A stretch of 48,452 nucleotides of DNA from Treponema zioleckii (GCF_014737315.1 NZ_JPUF01000027.1:1-48452); one strand, 5' to 3'. Shown: positions 1 through 13,754, counted from the first letter of the stretch. The notes: a model not told the origin generated them from the letters alone. Translations and numbers: made by a program.

Positions 1-777
1 GCGGTCTGACCAAACTTGTTTTTTTATTTTGTGGTACGCTCACAACAATGCTCAGCTACGACACAAGAGTCCTCGGCGTAATGATTGTGCTCAGTTTTGT
101 GATTTTCAAATTTTCAAAAACTGAATGGTCAGAAGTTCGCTCGCTGTTCTTGCTGATTGCAGTTTTTCTTTCAATAAATGTGCTCGCAATCTTTTTGTTC
201 TCGCCATACGAAGGCTGCAAGATTTATGGTTCGCGCACGGATTTGTTCAGGATTTCGCAAAGATATACAATCACTTCGCAGCAGCTTTTTTATGAGCTGA
301 ACGTGGTTCTAAAATATTTTAGCATAATTCCGTCTGTTTTTATGTTCATCACTTCCACAAACCCAAGCGAATTTGCGGCAAGCCTGAACAGAATCAAGCT
401 CCCCTACACCGCCAGCTATTCGGTCGCAATCTCGCTGCGCTACGTTCCAGACGTTCAGACGGAGTTCAGCAGGATTAAAAACGCACAGGAAGCACGCGGA
501 ATCGAAATGTCTTCCAAGGCAAACATTTTTTCAAGAATCAAAAACATGGGCGCAATCCTTTTTCCGCTGGTTTTCACGAGCATGGAAAAAATTGATTCCG
601 TAACGAATGCGATGGAACTGCGCGGATTCGGCAAGCACAAAACACGCACATGGTATTCAGCAAAAGAACTGAAAAAAAAGCGATTATCTTACAATCACTT
701 TCAGCATTGTTTTTTCTGCCACCGCCCTAGCCGTTACATACAGCAACGGAAGCCGCTTCTGGAATCCGTTTGTGTAG
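1..777 (+). CDS. ecfT: EcfT-type transmembrane protein of an ECF transporter (5' partial, frameshifted near the end)
   Basis: Membrane component that couples the ATPases of an energy-coupling factor vitamin or metal transporter to its substrate-binding subunit. The frame is open from base 3, upstream of the first ATG at 48, and already codes for membrane-segment sequence there, so the gene starts outside the window. Several hydrophobic segments are followed by the typical EcfT cytoplasmic helices with Ala-Arg-Gly style motifs (EARGIE and ELRGFG). At the A8 run 672-679 the frame goes wrong. Read on unshifted, it becomes Cys/His-rich nonsense up to 884. Removing one A gives a final hydrophobic segment (ITFSIVFSATALAVTYSNG) and a stop at 775-777. 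The expected ecfA ATPase genes would lie off the left edge. The family call is firm; the substrate is unknown. Confidence 0.82.
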
Positions 778-782
778 AAGAT

Positions 783-929
783 TCACTTTTTGTCATTCTT
801 GTACTCAACAGAACTGTTGTCCGTATAGGTATATTCACCGCTGTCCTCGTCGTCAGAGCAAGACATGAGTCCCATTGTTCCTGATGCAAGGAGCAATCCA
901 AAAGAGATAAGAGAAAGAATTTTTTTCAT
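783..929 (-). CDS. Small lipoprotein, 48 aa
   Basis: Predicted secreted lipoprotein of unknown function. The sequence begins MKKILSLISFGLL, a short signal peptide, and reaches a lipobox ending in Cys (GLMSC, Cys24). An acidic, Ser/Tyr-rich tail of about 24 residues follows. A longer in-frame start exists upstream at 986, but the ATG at 929 has a strong GGAGG ribosome site seven bases before it and puts the signal peptide at the very N-terminus, so I chose it. It is convergent with ecfT, five bases apart. The short mature part makes a binding or anchoring role possible, but nothing identifies one. Confidence 0.7.
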   Translation of the reverse strand: MKKILSLISFGLLLASGTMGLMSCSDDEDSGEYTYTDNSSVEYKNDKK

Positions 930-952
930 AAAATCCTCCAAAGAATTTATAT

Positions 953-1030
953 TTTGTGCGAAATCGAGCGAAGCGAGATTTCGCACAAAGGGCTTTAGTC
1001 AATCCCTTTGTGTAGGGTACCCTACACAAA
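953..1030. repeat. Three overlapping inverted repeats
   Basis: Hairpin A pairs 953-965 with 977-989 (13 bp, TTTGTGCGAAATC). Hairpin B pairs 984-992 with 1004-1012 (9 bp). Hairpin C is a perfect 24-bp palindrome at 1007-1030 centred on GGTACC and followed by eight T at 1031-1038. B shares bases with both A and C, so A plus C is one fold and B the alternative. C with its T-run would work as a plus-strand intrinsic terminator. It sits between the lipoprotein promoter side and the toxin-antitoxin promoter. Confidence 0.75.
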
Positions 1031-1055
1031 TTTTTTTTCGAAAAATTTTGAAAAT

Positions 1056-1102
1056 TTGACAGAATGCAGCCTATTGTGTTACATTGTGTTATAAAATAAC
1101 AC
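1056..1102 (+). promoter_or_regulatory. Promoter and operator of the toxin-antitoxin operon
   Basis: A perfect TTGACA -35 lies at 1056-1061, with a 17-bp gap to TTACAT at 1079-1084. Just downstream is a palindrome, GTGTTAT-AAA-ATAACAC (1086-1102), and the element TTGTGTTA occurs twice in a row from about 1074 and 1085. A palindrome over the transcription start is the usual place for an antitoxin-toxin complex to repress its own operon. The ribosome site AGGAGGTG follows at 1106-1113. Confidence 0.65.
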
Positions 1103-1118
1103 TTTAGGAGGTGTTTTT

Positions 1119-1370
1119 ATGGCAACAATGAGCATTAGAACGAATGATGAGCGCAAATATTCTTTTGAAGGATTCTGCGACTCAATTGGAATCAGTGTAA
1201 CCGCTGCCGTAAACATGTTTATGAACGCCTGCCTGCGAGAAAACCGCATTCCGTTCGAAATTAAAGCAGACCCATTTTGGAGCGAAGAAAATCAAAAAAG
1301 ACTCAGAACCTCTCTTGAACACGCAAAGCAAGGAAAACTAACCAAGCACGAAATCGACGAGGTTAATTGA
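1119..1370 (+). CDS. RelB/DinJ-family antitoxin, 83 aa
   Basis: Antitoxin of a type II toxin-antitoxin pair, expected to bind DNA as a dimer through an N-terminal ribbon-helix-helix and to neutralise the toxin with its C-terminal half. The N-terminus has the DinJ-like strand MSIRTND followed by helices carrying GISVTAAVNMFMNACLREN, and then the family-typical IPFEI before a charged tail. The start is fixed by AGGAGGTG six bases upstream. The stop TGA overlaps the toxin ATG, giving translational coupling. Its partner is of the YoeB type, whose usual antitoxin is YefM, so this is a mixed pair. Confidence 0.85.
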   Translation: MATMSIRTNDERKYSFEGFCDSIGISVTAAVNMFMNACLRENRIPFEIKADPFWSEENQKRLRTSLEHAKQGKLTKHEIDEVN

Positions 1371-1639
1371 TGGATAAACTTTGGACTGATGAAGCATGGG
1401 AAGATTTTCTGAACCTTCATTCTGACAAACGACTTGTAAAGAAACTTGAAGCCCTTTTAAAAGATATTGACCGTAACGGCTACACTGGAATCGGGAAACC
1501 AGAACCTCTAAAAGATGATTTTACAGGCTATTGGAGCCGACGAATTGATGACTTTAACCGCATTGTCTACAGAATTATAGAAGACGGAGATAAGTCTTAT
1601 GTAGAAATCTTGCAGTGCGGAACACATTATCACAAATAA
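1370..1639 (+). CDS. YoeB/Txe-family mRNA endonuclease toxin, 89 aa
   Basis: Ribosome-dependent mRNA-cleaving toxin of the RelE superfamily. It aligns by eye along its whole length with YoeB: a WTDEAWEDF start, the KPEPLKDDFTGYWSRRID core with the conserved Glu and Arg residues, RIVYRI, and the C-terminal His-Tyr-His. The length of about 89 residues is normal. I prefer ATG at 1370, one base into the antitoxin stop (TGATG), over the TTG at 1367. The gene is followed closely by a hairpin terminator, so the two genes form a complete unit. Confidence 0.88.
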   Translation: MDKLWTDEAWEDFLNLHSDKRLVKKLEALLKDIDRNGYTGIGKPEPLKDDFTGYWSRRIDDFNRIVYRIIEDGDKSYVEILQCGTHYHK

Positions 1640-1645
1640 AAAGTC

Positions 1646-1680
1646 GCCATGCAGATTGCTCCGCATGGCAACAGTTTTTT
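1646..1680. terminator. Bidirectional terminator between toxin and dipeptidase genes
   Basis: The stem GCCATGC (1646-1652) pairs with GCATGGC (1663-1669). It is followed by T6 at 1675-1680 on the plus strand and by a T5 run on the minus strand. It can stop transcription of both convergent units. Confidence 0.75.
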
Positions 1681-3130
1681 ACGCGTCGCTTCTTGCGTAT
1701 GAGTTTTTCATCAGGCAGCTTGTTTCATAAAGAACTTTGTCCAGCGTCTTTTGGGTTTCCTCTTTTAGCATTTGGGCAACTTCGGCATTCGCTTTTTCGC
1801 AAAGAGATATGGCTTCGCTTTCCGCCGCGGCAGCAATGATTTTGTCGTATTTTTTTAGAATCTCGTGACTTTTTGAACCGACGGCAAACTGATAATGCTC
1901 AATGTGGTTCAGGCATTTTGCGTAGCCGGCATCGCTCAGGGCAGCAATCAAGCGGGCGCACCAGTAAAAACTTTCGGTTGAAACGCTTCTCGGAACATAG
2001 GACAAATATCGTGGAGTTTTTTCGATATTCGTATAAAACGGTGCAATAACATTGAAAGCATTTGAGGCGAATGCCATCCACTGAATTGACTTGCAGTTTG
2101 CTGGCATTTCTTTGCGGATTTCGATAATCGCAAGAGAATCGTTGCGGTTGATTCCGATTGAGCGGAAAGCTCCCCGCATATTCTTTTCGCCGTAAGAACC
2201 ATAAGGGTCGTATTTTGTGCCGTTGTAGTGTGACGAAAGCAGATATTTTATGTCCTCCACGGTAATTTTTCTCTCAGGAACCATGCTCCACGGAATATCG
2301 TCGGAAGACGGCGTATAATCCGCGTCATCTCCGTCCCATTTTGCGGTTTTCGGATTCAAAAAACGCTCAATGTACCACGCGCGAGGCGTGTTGTAAACAT
2401 GGTCAGCATCATCGTGGCTTCCGAACGCCTCCCGCGGGTTGAATTTTTTGCCCGGCAAAGTCAAATCCAGATGATTTTCCGCGATAAATTCCTTCAAATC
2501 TGCCGAGCAGAGATGATTTTTTTTCGCGCCGAAGGTATCATCAAAATCAAAGCTGTCGATTCCGAGCTGATTCGGCATAACAACGTAAGAATCATCAGGC
2601 ACGCGCTTGGCCATCCAGTGATGCCCGCCAATTGATTCGAGCCACCAGATTTCGTTCTCGTCTGAAAAAGCGATTCCGTTCATCTCGTAAGTTCCGTATT
2701 TTTCGAGCAGGCTGCCCAACCGCAGAACTCCCTCGCGGGCAGTTTTTATGTACGGAAGAACGATTACGTTCAAATCTTCTTCCCCGATTCCGCCCTTTTT
2801 CAAAAGCGGGTCGGCACCCAAAACGCGCTCGTTGGAAGTGATTGTCTCGGTCGCGGTCATTCCAACATTCGCCGAGTTAACTCCATGAGCCGCCCAAATT
2901 CCATCTTTTTTATTCGCGTTCGGTGTGGATGTGTAGCGAAGCGGATTTTCAGGCAAGTCGATTTCCTGATGGGAAAGTATCGTTTTGTATTTTAAAGGCT
3001 GGTCTTTCGGCAAAACAACGACGAATTTCTTCTCGCAGAACTGTCCCGAAGGACTGTCCTCGTTCCGCGCAATAAAAGTCGCACCGTTGTAAGAAGCATC
3101 TTTTCCGACCAAAATTGTTGTGCAAGCCAT
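1679..3130 (-). CDS. pepD: C69-family dipeptidase (PepD-like), 483 aa
   Basis: Cytoplasmic dipeptidase of the Ntn-hydrolase fold (peptidase family C69/U34), probably used to finish the breakdown of imported peptides. The N-terminus MACTTILVGKDAS carries the Cys3 that serves as nucleophile in this family, followed by the conserved ATFIARNEDS. The length of 483 residues fits the family. The start ATG at 3130 has a GGAG ribosome site. No signal peptide is present. It is transcribed alone, towards the toxin-antitoxin operon. Substrate range cannot be read from sequence. Confidence 0.88.
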   Translation of the reverse strand: MACTTILVGKDASYNGATFIARNEDSPSGQFCEKKFVVVLPKDQPLKYKTILSHQEIDLPENPLRYTSTPNANKKDGIWAAHGVNSANVGMTATETITSNERVLGADPLLKKGGIGEEDLNVIVLPYIKTAREGVLRLGSLLEKYGTYEMNGIAFSDENEIWWLESIGGHHWMAKRVPDDSYVVMPNQLGIDSFDFDDTFGAKKNHLCSADLKEFIAENHLDLTLPGKKFNPREAFGSHDDADHVYNTPRAWYIERFLNPKTAKWDGDDADYTPSSDDIPWSMVPERKITVEDIKYLLSSHYNGTKYDPYGSYGEKNMRGAFRSIGINRNDSLAIIEIRKEMPANCKSIQWMAFASNAFNVIAPFYTNIEKTPRYLSYVPRSVSTESFYWCARLIAALSDAGYAKCLNHIEHYQFAVGSKSHEILKKYDKIIAAAAESEAISLCEKANAEVAQMLKEETQKTLDKVLYETSCLMKNSYARSDA

Positions 3131-3367
3131 TTTTTACTCCTCAATTCTCTGAATTTTCTAATTTTTGAATATTATACCGCCAAACTCTGATTCGTAAAAA
3201 GCATTTATGGTACCTCGAAAAACAGAAATTTTCAAAATTACAAGTTAAATTAATTAATTTAAAATCTCCAATGTGAAAATATTTTTTTTTGGCACAGAAA
3301 AGAATTACATCAAAATGACAATATTTTGATAGACAGTGCAAGATTTTAAAATCATAATTCCGCCACT

Positions 3368-5392
3368 ATGAAAATTACAAATTTTAAATACTTTGTTTTT
3401 GCAGCAGTGCTTTTTTGTGGCTGCAGTTTTACGATTCAGAACGAGAACGAATCTGAAAATGAATCAGAGCTCTCGCAAGTTGATTTGGGAATCACATCCC
3501 CATCTTTTAAAGTCTACTCAAATCCAGCAAGGGTAAATTCACCGGCAGACATTCAAGATTACGGCAAATACTACAAGCCAGCATCATTCAATTTTGACAT
3601 GTTCAATGCGAACTCAAAATACTCTTGGCATCGTTTTAAACAGAGCGAACATTTTTTTGTATTCTGGGAAAAACCTTTTGGCTCAAACCCGAATTCTTCA
3701 AGCCTGCCTTACGAAATGCGCGTAGACGTTGACGACCTTCTTGCAAAAGCTGAGGAATTCTACAATCTTAACGTGAACACGCTCAAAATGTGCACTACAG
3801 GCTACGGAATTTCGAACCTCGACAAGTACAAGCTCCAGATTTATCTTGTATACCAAAAAGAGTGGCTTGCGACAGGCTCAGGCTACGACAATGTAATCGG
3901 CGCACTTTGGGTCAATCCGTCAACCTGCAAACCGGTGGGAAAAACCATCGCGCACGAAATCGGACACACGTTCCAGTATCAGATTTACTGCGACCGACTT
4001 TTAACAGGAGCCGCAAACAACTATAAATATGGCTGGCGATACGGATTCGGACCAAACGGAAGCGGCGGAAACGGATTCTGGGAACAGTCGGCACAATTCC
4101 AGGCATATCAGCTCTACCCGCAGCAGGCTTTTGAGCAGAACTACTATCTTTTTACAAAAAACACTCACCGTCACTTTAACGACGAATCAATGCGCTACCA
4201 AAGTTTCTGGTTCATGTATTATTTTACGAACAAATACGGAATCGAATCATTCAGCAACTTGTGGAAATACAGCTCATTCCCGGAAGACCCGCTCGAAGCC
4301 TACACAAGACTCATCTGCAACGGGAACTGGGAGCGAACATGGAATGATTACTACGAGTACGCAAGTCATGCAGTCACTTACGATTTTGGAAAAATCAACG
4401 CAAACTTCCAAAAACGATTCGCGACCTACAACACAAATTTGATTCAGTTGAACAAAAAATTCCGCCCGGCATATTCAAGCTGCCCTTCAACTTCTGGATT
4501 CAACATCATAAAACTCAAGAATCCTGCAAAAAATACTCGCGTTACAGCAAACCTTGACGCACTCGCAGTCGGTAGCGAGCTTTGCGCAAACGACAAGGGC
4601 GAAGTCGTTAACAGCGACGGAAAAGTTATCGGAACAACCAGAAACTACAACAACAACATTGAAAACGGTGTAAAACACACAGATTCAAATTTTAGACTCG
4701 GATTCGTGGGAATCAAAAATTCAAAACCAGTTTACGGCGAAATGGCAAAAGGCAAATCGGCACAGGCATTCATGGACGTAACCGAAGATTTTGATGAATT
4801 CTATTTGGTCGTGCTCGCTTCACCGCAAAACTACACACACCACTTTTGGAACGACACCGAAGCCGACGACTTGCAATGGCCTTACGAGCTTTACTTTGAG
4901 AACACTGCCCCGTTCGCAAACCCAAATGACGGAAACGTTGCTTTTGGAGTTTACTGCAATCCTCAAAAAAAGGACTACGTTTTGGGCGAACTTGATTTTT
5001 CGGCAATCGAAGTGATAAAAAAACTTGCCGTAAATTTCAATCTTTCTGAACAAGAAGTAAAAAACTGCATAATCCAGCCGCAGGCAGGTAAAACGATTTA
5101 TCCTCAGGAAGGCAAAATAATCCTTGCGCTTACCGAACCAAACGGCAACTTGAACCTAACGCCAACAGCGACCACGGGATTTTGGTGCGACAAAAATGGC
5201 TACGTTCAGAATTGGGGCGCAAAAAGCAACGTATTCTTTGAATATGACCCAAAAAACGCAAAACTGACTTACGGTCATCTTCCAGGATTCAACAATGCAG
5301 GCGACACGATTATCGTAAAACCAACTTTCGTCTACACAAAAAACGGTCAAACCTACAAAACGACAATTAGCTTCTATTACATATTCAAATAG
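3368..5392 (+). CDS. DUF6055-type lipoprotein with a zincin HEIGH motif, 674 aa
   Basis: Large surface or periplasmic lipoprotein. The signal peptide ends in a lipobox with Cys (VLFCGC, about residue 19) and is followed by a low-complexity Glu/Ser/Asn linker. The N-terminal half (about 90-350) matches DUF6055 proteins, including the SEHFFVFWEKPFG start of the domain and IAHEIGHTFQYQ, whose HExxH lies at residues 196-200. HExxH is the zinc-binding core of metallopeptidases, so protease activity is possible but not shown. The C-terminal half looks beta-rich. No clear ribosome site precedes the ATG, but the signal peptide fixes the start. Confidence 0.72.
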   Translation: MKITNFKYFVFAAVLFCGCSFTIQNENESENESELSQVDLGITSPSFKVYSNPARVNSPADIQDYGKYYKPASFNFDMFNANSKYSWHRFKQSEHFFVFWEKPFGSNPNSSSLPYEMRVDVDDLLAKAEEFYNLNVNTLKMCTTGYGISNLDKYKLQIYLVYQKEWLATGSGYDNVIGALWVNPSTCKPVGKTIAHEIGHTFQYQIYCDRLLTGAANNYKYGWRYGFGPNGSGGNGFWEQSAQFQAYQLYPQQAFEQNYYLFTKNTHRHFNDESMRYQSFWFMYYFTNKYGIESFSNLWKYSSFPEDPLEAYTRLICNGNWERTWNDYYEYASHAVTYDFGKINANFQKRFATYNTNLIQLNKKFRPAYSSCPSTSGFNIIKLKNPAKNTRVTANLDALAVGSELCANDKGEVVNSDGKVIGTTRNYNNNIENGVKHTDSNFRLGFVGIKNSKPVYGEMAKGKSAQAFMDVTEDFDEFYLVVLASPQNYTHHFWNDTEADDLQWPYELYFENTAPFANPNDGNVAFGVYCNPQKKDYVLGELDFSAIEVIKKLAVNFNLSEQEVKNCIIQPQAGKTIYPQEGKIILALTEPNGNLNLTPTATTGFWCDKNGYVQNWGAKSNVFFEYDPKNAKLTYGHLPGFNNAGDTIIVKPTFVYTKNGQTYKTTISFYYIFK

Positions 5393-5408
5393 AGCGAATT
5401 GCGAATTT

Positions 5409-5472
5409 TCTGCAAAGCCTGTCATTTTCAGAACCGCGGTAAGTCGCGCCAACGAATGACAGACTTTGCAGA
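5409..5472. repeat. Long imperfect inverted repeat after the DUF6055 gene
   Basis: Arms 5409-5426 and 5455-5472 match at 17 of 18 positions (TCTGCAAAG-C/T-CTGTCATT), enclosing a 28-base GC-rich loop. There is no strong T-run on either side, so it is either a weak terminator or an intergenic repeat. The CTGTCAT end recalls the element at 35576. Confidence 0.65.
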
Positions 5473-5533
5473 TTCTGATTATGATACTGGTGCAAAAAAT
5501 TGTCTGCATGTAACAATGCAAAGGCCTTGCTTA

Positions 5534-6043
5534 CTATTGACCCGCCAAATGAATTTTCTTTATGATTTTGAATCCTGAATATTTTAGGATTTCTTTTAAG
5601 GCTCGCTCAGCCCCGGTCGATTGCCCAAAAATGTAGTTGAACGGGAACGGTGTCCGGCAAGAAGTGACGATTACCGCTTTTTTGCCTTTCTGGAGTGGCT
5701 TCGGGATTCCTCGGCTCGATTCTGTCATAAGAACGCCTACAAGTCTGTCAAAAAGCGATTTGAGTTTTCCGCTCATGTTGCCCCAGTAAACTGGCGTTCC
5801 GACGATTATCATATCGCACCAGTTTATTTCGCCGGCAATTTTGTGTGCGTCGTCATCCTTCAAAACGCACTTTCCGGTTTTTCGGCAAGCCATGCATCCC
5901 CGGCAAAAATCAAAATTGAGTTCGTGCACGTTGTGATAGAAAATTTCGTTCTCACCCGAATCATATTTTAAAAGCAGATTTTTAATCGCATTTCCGACAT
6001 TTCCGTTTTCGTGCGGACTTCCGTTCAAAACCAAGATTTTCAT
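5534..6043 (-). CDS. Flavodoxin-like NAD(P)H-dependent FMN reductase, 169 aa
   Basis: Small cytoplasmic flavoprotein of the NADPH-dependent FMN reductase / iron-sulfur flavoprotein type. The N-terminus MKILVLNGSPHENGNV is the FMN phosphate-binding loop. CRGCMACRKTGKC supplies the compact Cys motif seen in iron-sulfur flavoproteins, and GTPVYWGNMSGKLKSLFDR is the second flavin-contact region. The protein ends soon after the fold is complete. A GGGAG ribosome site precedes the ATG. The electron donor and acceptor are not evident. It may serve a redox role alongside rubrerythrin and the Fe-S proteins of this window. Confidence 0.82.
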   Translation of the reverse strand: MKILVLNGSPHENGNVGNAIKNLLLKYDSGENEIFYHNVHELNFDFCRGCMACRKTGKCVLKDDDAHKIAGEINWCDMIIVGTPVYWGNMSGKLKSLFDRLVGVLMTESSRGIPKPLQKGKKAVIVTSCRTPFPFNYIFGQSTGAERALKEILKYSGFKIIKKIHLAGQ

Positions 6044-6069
6044 TCATTTTCTCCCATTTTTTGTCATTA

Positions 6070-6860
6070 CTAGTAATACGGATTTTCAAAACCAACATCT
6101 TTTGCATCGAAAATAAAATATTTTCCATAATTTTCGATGTTAAAACTCTTCGTGCCTTTTTTTACGTCCAGCAAAGTTTTTGTCAATGGAATCCACCCAA
6201 ATATTATCGCCCAAAGTTGCCCGCAGTTGATATGCGTCCAGCATTTCTTTTGAATCGGCAGGGTCAGTTCCGTTTTTATTCGCCTGAACTTTTTCTGTAA
6301 ACAACGCCCCAAACGAAATATTTGTTATTGCGAATCCTTTCGCATTTCCTGTCTGATAATCCGGATAGTAGGTTATCAACTTGCAAAATCCATATTTTTG
6401 AGTATAAACGATTCTCTCACTCGCATAAGTTCCGTCAAAATCCAGCATCATCTTTTTATATGCAAAAGCGGCAATGACAATGATTAAAATCAAAAAAATC
6501 AACTTGGCAAGAAGTTTTACGACAAAGCCTATAAGTTCAAAACAGCCAACAAAAATTGCAATCAAAAATCCTGTTAAAAATCCGTCGTGTAATTTAAATT
6601 TTTTTTCTAGAAGCAAATGAATTGTTTTGATTCTTATTTTCACCAGCTGAACTTCTTGCAATTTTAAGTCGCCGCGTCCTTTCTTTTATGGAGTTTAACA
6701 GCGAGTCTAGTGAATCACAAAAACTGTTTATCACATCTTTAATTTTTCTAGCCAACATATTCAAAAAAGATTTTACATCATTCTTTTTTACGTTCTTTTT
6801 GTCCAAAATCAGGTAAAAAATTATCCCAAGCAAAATAAAAATAATAATTGTCTTAAACAT
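6070..6860 (-). pseudogene. Unknown membrane protein, ~262 aa, broken by two single-base frameshifts
   Basis: I do not recognise this protein. Two overlapping frames and a third fragment join into one plausible product when one A is removed from each of two runs: A8 (plus-strand T8 at 6599-6606) and A7 (T7 at 6157-6163). The joined sequence has an N-terminal membrane anchor (MFKTIIIFILLGIIFYLIL), a charged stretch, a long central hydrophobic region (about two segments), and a soluble C-terminal domain with many Tyr and Asp residues ending GFENPYY. Joined length (789 bases) is an exact multiple of three. Start ATG at 6860. The damage may be sequence error. Confidence 0.6.
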
Positions 6861-6965
6861 AAAAACTCCGTTTTATCCTGTCAGAATGCAGTTTCAATTT
6901 TTATTCTATTTTAATCAAAAATTCCGTTATTATTCTAGAATACACCGCTTTCGTGCTGAATTAAT

Positions 6966-7007
6966 AAAAAAACCCCATTCTGCGGAGTTACTGAGTGCAG
7001 AATGGGG
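6966..7007 (-). terminator. Terminator of the glnN-gltB operon
   Basis: The stem CCCCATTCTGC (6973-6983) pairs with GCAGAATGGGG (6997-7007). On the minus strand it runs into seven T (bases 6966-6972). It is a strong intrinsic terminator placed downstream of gltB. Confidence 0.9.
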
Positions 7008-7014
7008 CAATATA

Positions 7015-7038
7015 TTAAATGCCGCCGGTGGCATTTAA
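7015..7038. repeat. Short perfect hairpin just after the gltB stop
   Basis: TTAAATGCC (7015-7023) and GGCATTTAA (7030-7038) flank a six-base loop. It lies between the gltB stop codon and the main terminator and may protect the 3' end of the message. Confidence 0.6.
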
Positions 7039-7049
7039 AACCAAAGAAG

Positions 7050-11471
<4,422 letters not shown>

Positions 11472-11522
11472 GAATTTTTTCCTCCAAAATACTGAAATAG
11501 GTTTTATCTAATTTTTAGGGAA

Positions 11523-13610
11523 TTAAACTTTAAACAACAAATCCTCGTAAGACGGGAATGGTTTGTATTCCTCGCCCAAAAGTGGCTCAATCTCATCCGC
11601 GATTTTTCTTGCCTCTTCCATAACCGGAATCACTTTGTCGGCATAAGCCTTTGCAACTGCCATTGCATCTCCGGCATTTTCAGCCTCCGCATGAACTTTT
11701 GCAAGTTCGTCAGTCTTCTTAGAAAGGCTTTCGGTGAGCGAGTCGAGTTTTGCAAGAACAACGCCCTGCGCATATCCGCTTGCAGACGGAACAACAGCCT
11801 TCAAATCCATAACGGTCTTTGAAACCTTGCCGATGTACTTGTAGCTTGCTGGAAGAATATCTTTGTAAATCATCTCCACCATTGTGTTCACTTCAATGTT
11901 CAGCATCTGCGAGTATTTTTCGAGCTTGATTTCGTAGTGAGCTTCCATCTCCTCTTTTGTGTAAACGCCAAGTTCTGTAAAGAGCCGAACGTTCTTTTCG
12001 TCAAGATAATGAGCGACTGCGTCTGGAGTAGTTTTAAGTTCCAAAAGTCCACGTTTGTGAGCTTCTGTCTTCCAAGACTCGTCGTAACCGTTTCCGTTGA
12101 ATACGATTCGCCAGTGAGCTTTTACTTCGCGCGCGATGAGCGAATTCAATGCAGATTCAAAATCACTTGCCTTTTCAAGTTCGTCTGCAAAAGTCTTCAA
12201 AACATCTGCAACGATTGCGTCGAGCGTGGTGTTTGGAGTCGCGATTGAGAGCGCAGAACCGCATGAGCGGAATTCAAATTTGTTTCCTGTGAATGCAAAA
12301 GGCGAAGTTCTGTTTCGGTCTGTTGAATCCTTCGGAATTGGCGGAAGAACGTCCGCGCCGATTGTCATTTTTTCTTTTTTCTCGGCAGCGTAAGGTGTTC
12401 CGTCTTTAATAGATTCCAGGACTTTAAAAAGTTCGTCTCCCAAGTAAACAGAAATAATTGCAGGCGGTGCTTCGTTTGCTCCGAGTCGGTGGTCGTTTCC
12501 TGCAGAAGCTACAGAAATTCGGAGCAAATCCTGATTCTCGTCAACTGCCTTCAAAATTGCGGTGAGGAACAAAAGGAACTGTGCGTTAGACTCAGGGGTT
12601 TTTCCAGGCTCCAAGAGGTTCTCGCCGGCATTCGTGCTCATTGACCAGTTGTTGTGCTTTCCGCTTCCGTTGAGTCCGGCAAATGGTTTTTCGTGAAGAA
12701 GGCATTCAAGACCGTGGCGCTTAGCAACTTTCTTCATAACTTCCATGGTGAGCTGATTCTGGTCAACGGCAAGGTTTGTCGTAGAGAAAATCGGAGCCAT
12801 CTCGTGCTGTGCAGGAGCAACTTCGTTGTGTTCTGTCTTAGAAAGAATTCCGTACTTCCAGAGTGTATCGTTCAAATCTTCCATGTATTTTACGATTCTC
12901 GGATTCAATGCCGCAAAATACTGGTCGTCCATCTCCTGACCTTTTGGCGGTTTTGCACCAAAAAGGGTTCTTCCGGTCATTCTAAGGTCTTTTCGCTGTG
13001 CCCACAAATCATGGTCAACAATAAAATATTCCTGCTCCGGGCCAACCGTCGTTGCAACGTGGCTAACGGTCTTTCCGAAAAGTTTTAGGATTCTCTTTGC
13101 CTGAAAGTCGAGCGCTTCCATTGAACGCAAAAGCGGAGTCTTTTTGTCCAGAGCTTCGCCCGTGTACGAGCAGAATGCAGTCGGAATACAGAGAGTGTGC
13201 TCTTTGATGAACGGATATGATGTTGGATCCCAGACAGTATATCCGCGCGCCTCAAAAGTCGCTCTATGTCCGCCCGAAGGGAATGAAGAAGCGTCCGGCT
13301 CACCTTTTACAAGCTCTTTTCCGCTAAAACTCATAATAACAGTTCCGTCATCCTGCGGATTTATGAATGAATCATGTTTTTCGGCAGTGATTCCCGTAAG
13401 CGGCTGGAACCAATGAGTGTAATGCGTTGCGCCCTTTTCGATTGCCCATTCCTTCATTGCGTGGGCAACAACGTTCGCAACATCGATTTTAAGCGGCTCT
13501 CCGTCGTCGAGTGTTTTTTTGAGAGCTTTAAAAGTTTCTTTTGGAAGTCTTTCTTTCATTACGCTCTGATTAAAAACCATACTTCCAAAAAGTTCCGGCA
13601 CATTTTTCAT
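11523..13610 (-). CDS. glnN: Glutamine synthetase type III, 695 aa
   Basis: ATP-dependent synthesis of glutamine from glutamate and ammonia. It belongs to the long GSIII family (about 700 residues, known from Bacteroides, Butyrivibrio, cyanobacteria and treponemes) and not to the ~450-residue GSI. Visible marks are the N-terminal GSIII region ([10 protein letters not shown]), VGPEQEYF with catalytic Glu residues, [10 protein letters not shown], and the ATP-site motif [15 protein letters not shown] lies before the ATG at 13610. It is first in an operon with gltB. The leader carries two terminator-like hairpins, so expression is probably controlled by transcript termination. Confidence 0.96.
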   Translation of the reverse strand: MKNVPELFGSMVFNQSVMKERLPKETFKALKKTLDDGEPLKIDVANVVAHAMKEWAIEKGATHYTHWFQPLTGITAEKHDSFINPQDDGTVIMSFSGKELVKGEPDASSFPSGGHRATFEARGYTVWDPTSYPFIKEHTLCIPTAFCSYTGEALDKKTPLLRSMEALDFQAKRILKLFGKTVSHVATTVGPEQEYFIVDHDLWAQRKDLRMTGRTLFGAKPPKGQEMDDQYFAALNPRIVKYMEDLNDTLWKYGILSKTEHNEVAPAQHEMAPIFSTTNLAVDQNQLTMEVMKKVAKRHGLECLLHEKPFAGLNGSGKHNNWSMSTNAGENLLEPGKTPESNAQFLLFLTAILKAVDENQDLLRISVASAGNDHRLGANEAPPAIISVYLGDELFKVLESIKDGTPYAAEKKEKMTIGADVLPPIPKDSTDRNRTSPFAFTGNKFEFRSCGSALSIATPNTTLDAIVADVLKTFADELEKASDFESALNSLIAREVKAHWRIVFNGNGYDESWKTEAHKRGLLELKTTPDAVAHYLDEKNVRLFTELGVYTKEEMEAHYEIKLEKYSQMLNIEVNTMVEMIYKDILPASYKYIGKVSKTVMDLKAVVPSASGYAQGVVLAKLDSLTESLSKKTDELAKVHAEAENAGDAMAVAKAYADKVIPVMEEARKIADEIEPLLGEEYKPFPSYEDLLFKV

Positions 13611-13621
13611 ATAAACCTCCG

Positions 13622-13737
13622 CAAAAATAAAAAGGCGTCAACTCTAGACACGGAAACCACCGCACCTAAAAATTGACGCCTTTGCCATTATTCGAGAATA
13701 AAAAAAGGTCACAGAAACCTAGGATTTTCTGTGACCT
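13622..13737 (-). promoter_or_regulatory. glnN leader with two tandem terminator-like hairpins
   Basis: On the minus strand, the first hairpin has a perfect 12-bp stem (13726-13737 with 13706-13717) followed by T7. The second has an 11-bp stem (13673-13683 with 13631-13641) around a ~31-base loop, followed by T5-A-T5. The glnN ribosome site begins a few bases later at about 13618. Both look like intrinsic terminators, yet both lie between the promoter and the gene, which points to attenuation or regulated antitermination. I could not match it to a known riboswitch. Confidence 0.7.
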
Positions 13738-13754
13738 CGTTGTCATCGAAAGTT

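Noticed and set aside
3141-3341. Open frame of 66 codons on the minus strand between dipeptidase and DUF6055 genes
   Set aside because: AT-rich with Cys/Phe/Lys-biased composition, no ribosome site, and it covers the promoter region of both flanking genes.
6061-6312. Minus-strand 80-codon ORF starting MGRCLQKK as a separate gene
   Set aside because: Only its C-terminal third has protein-like character, and that part continues the upstream membrane protein once a base is removed from the T7 run.
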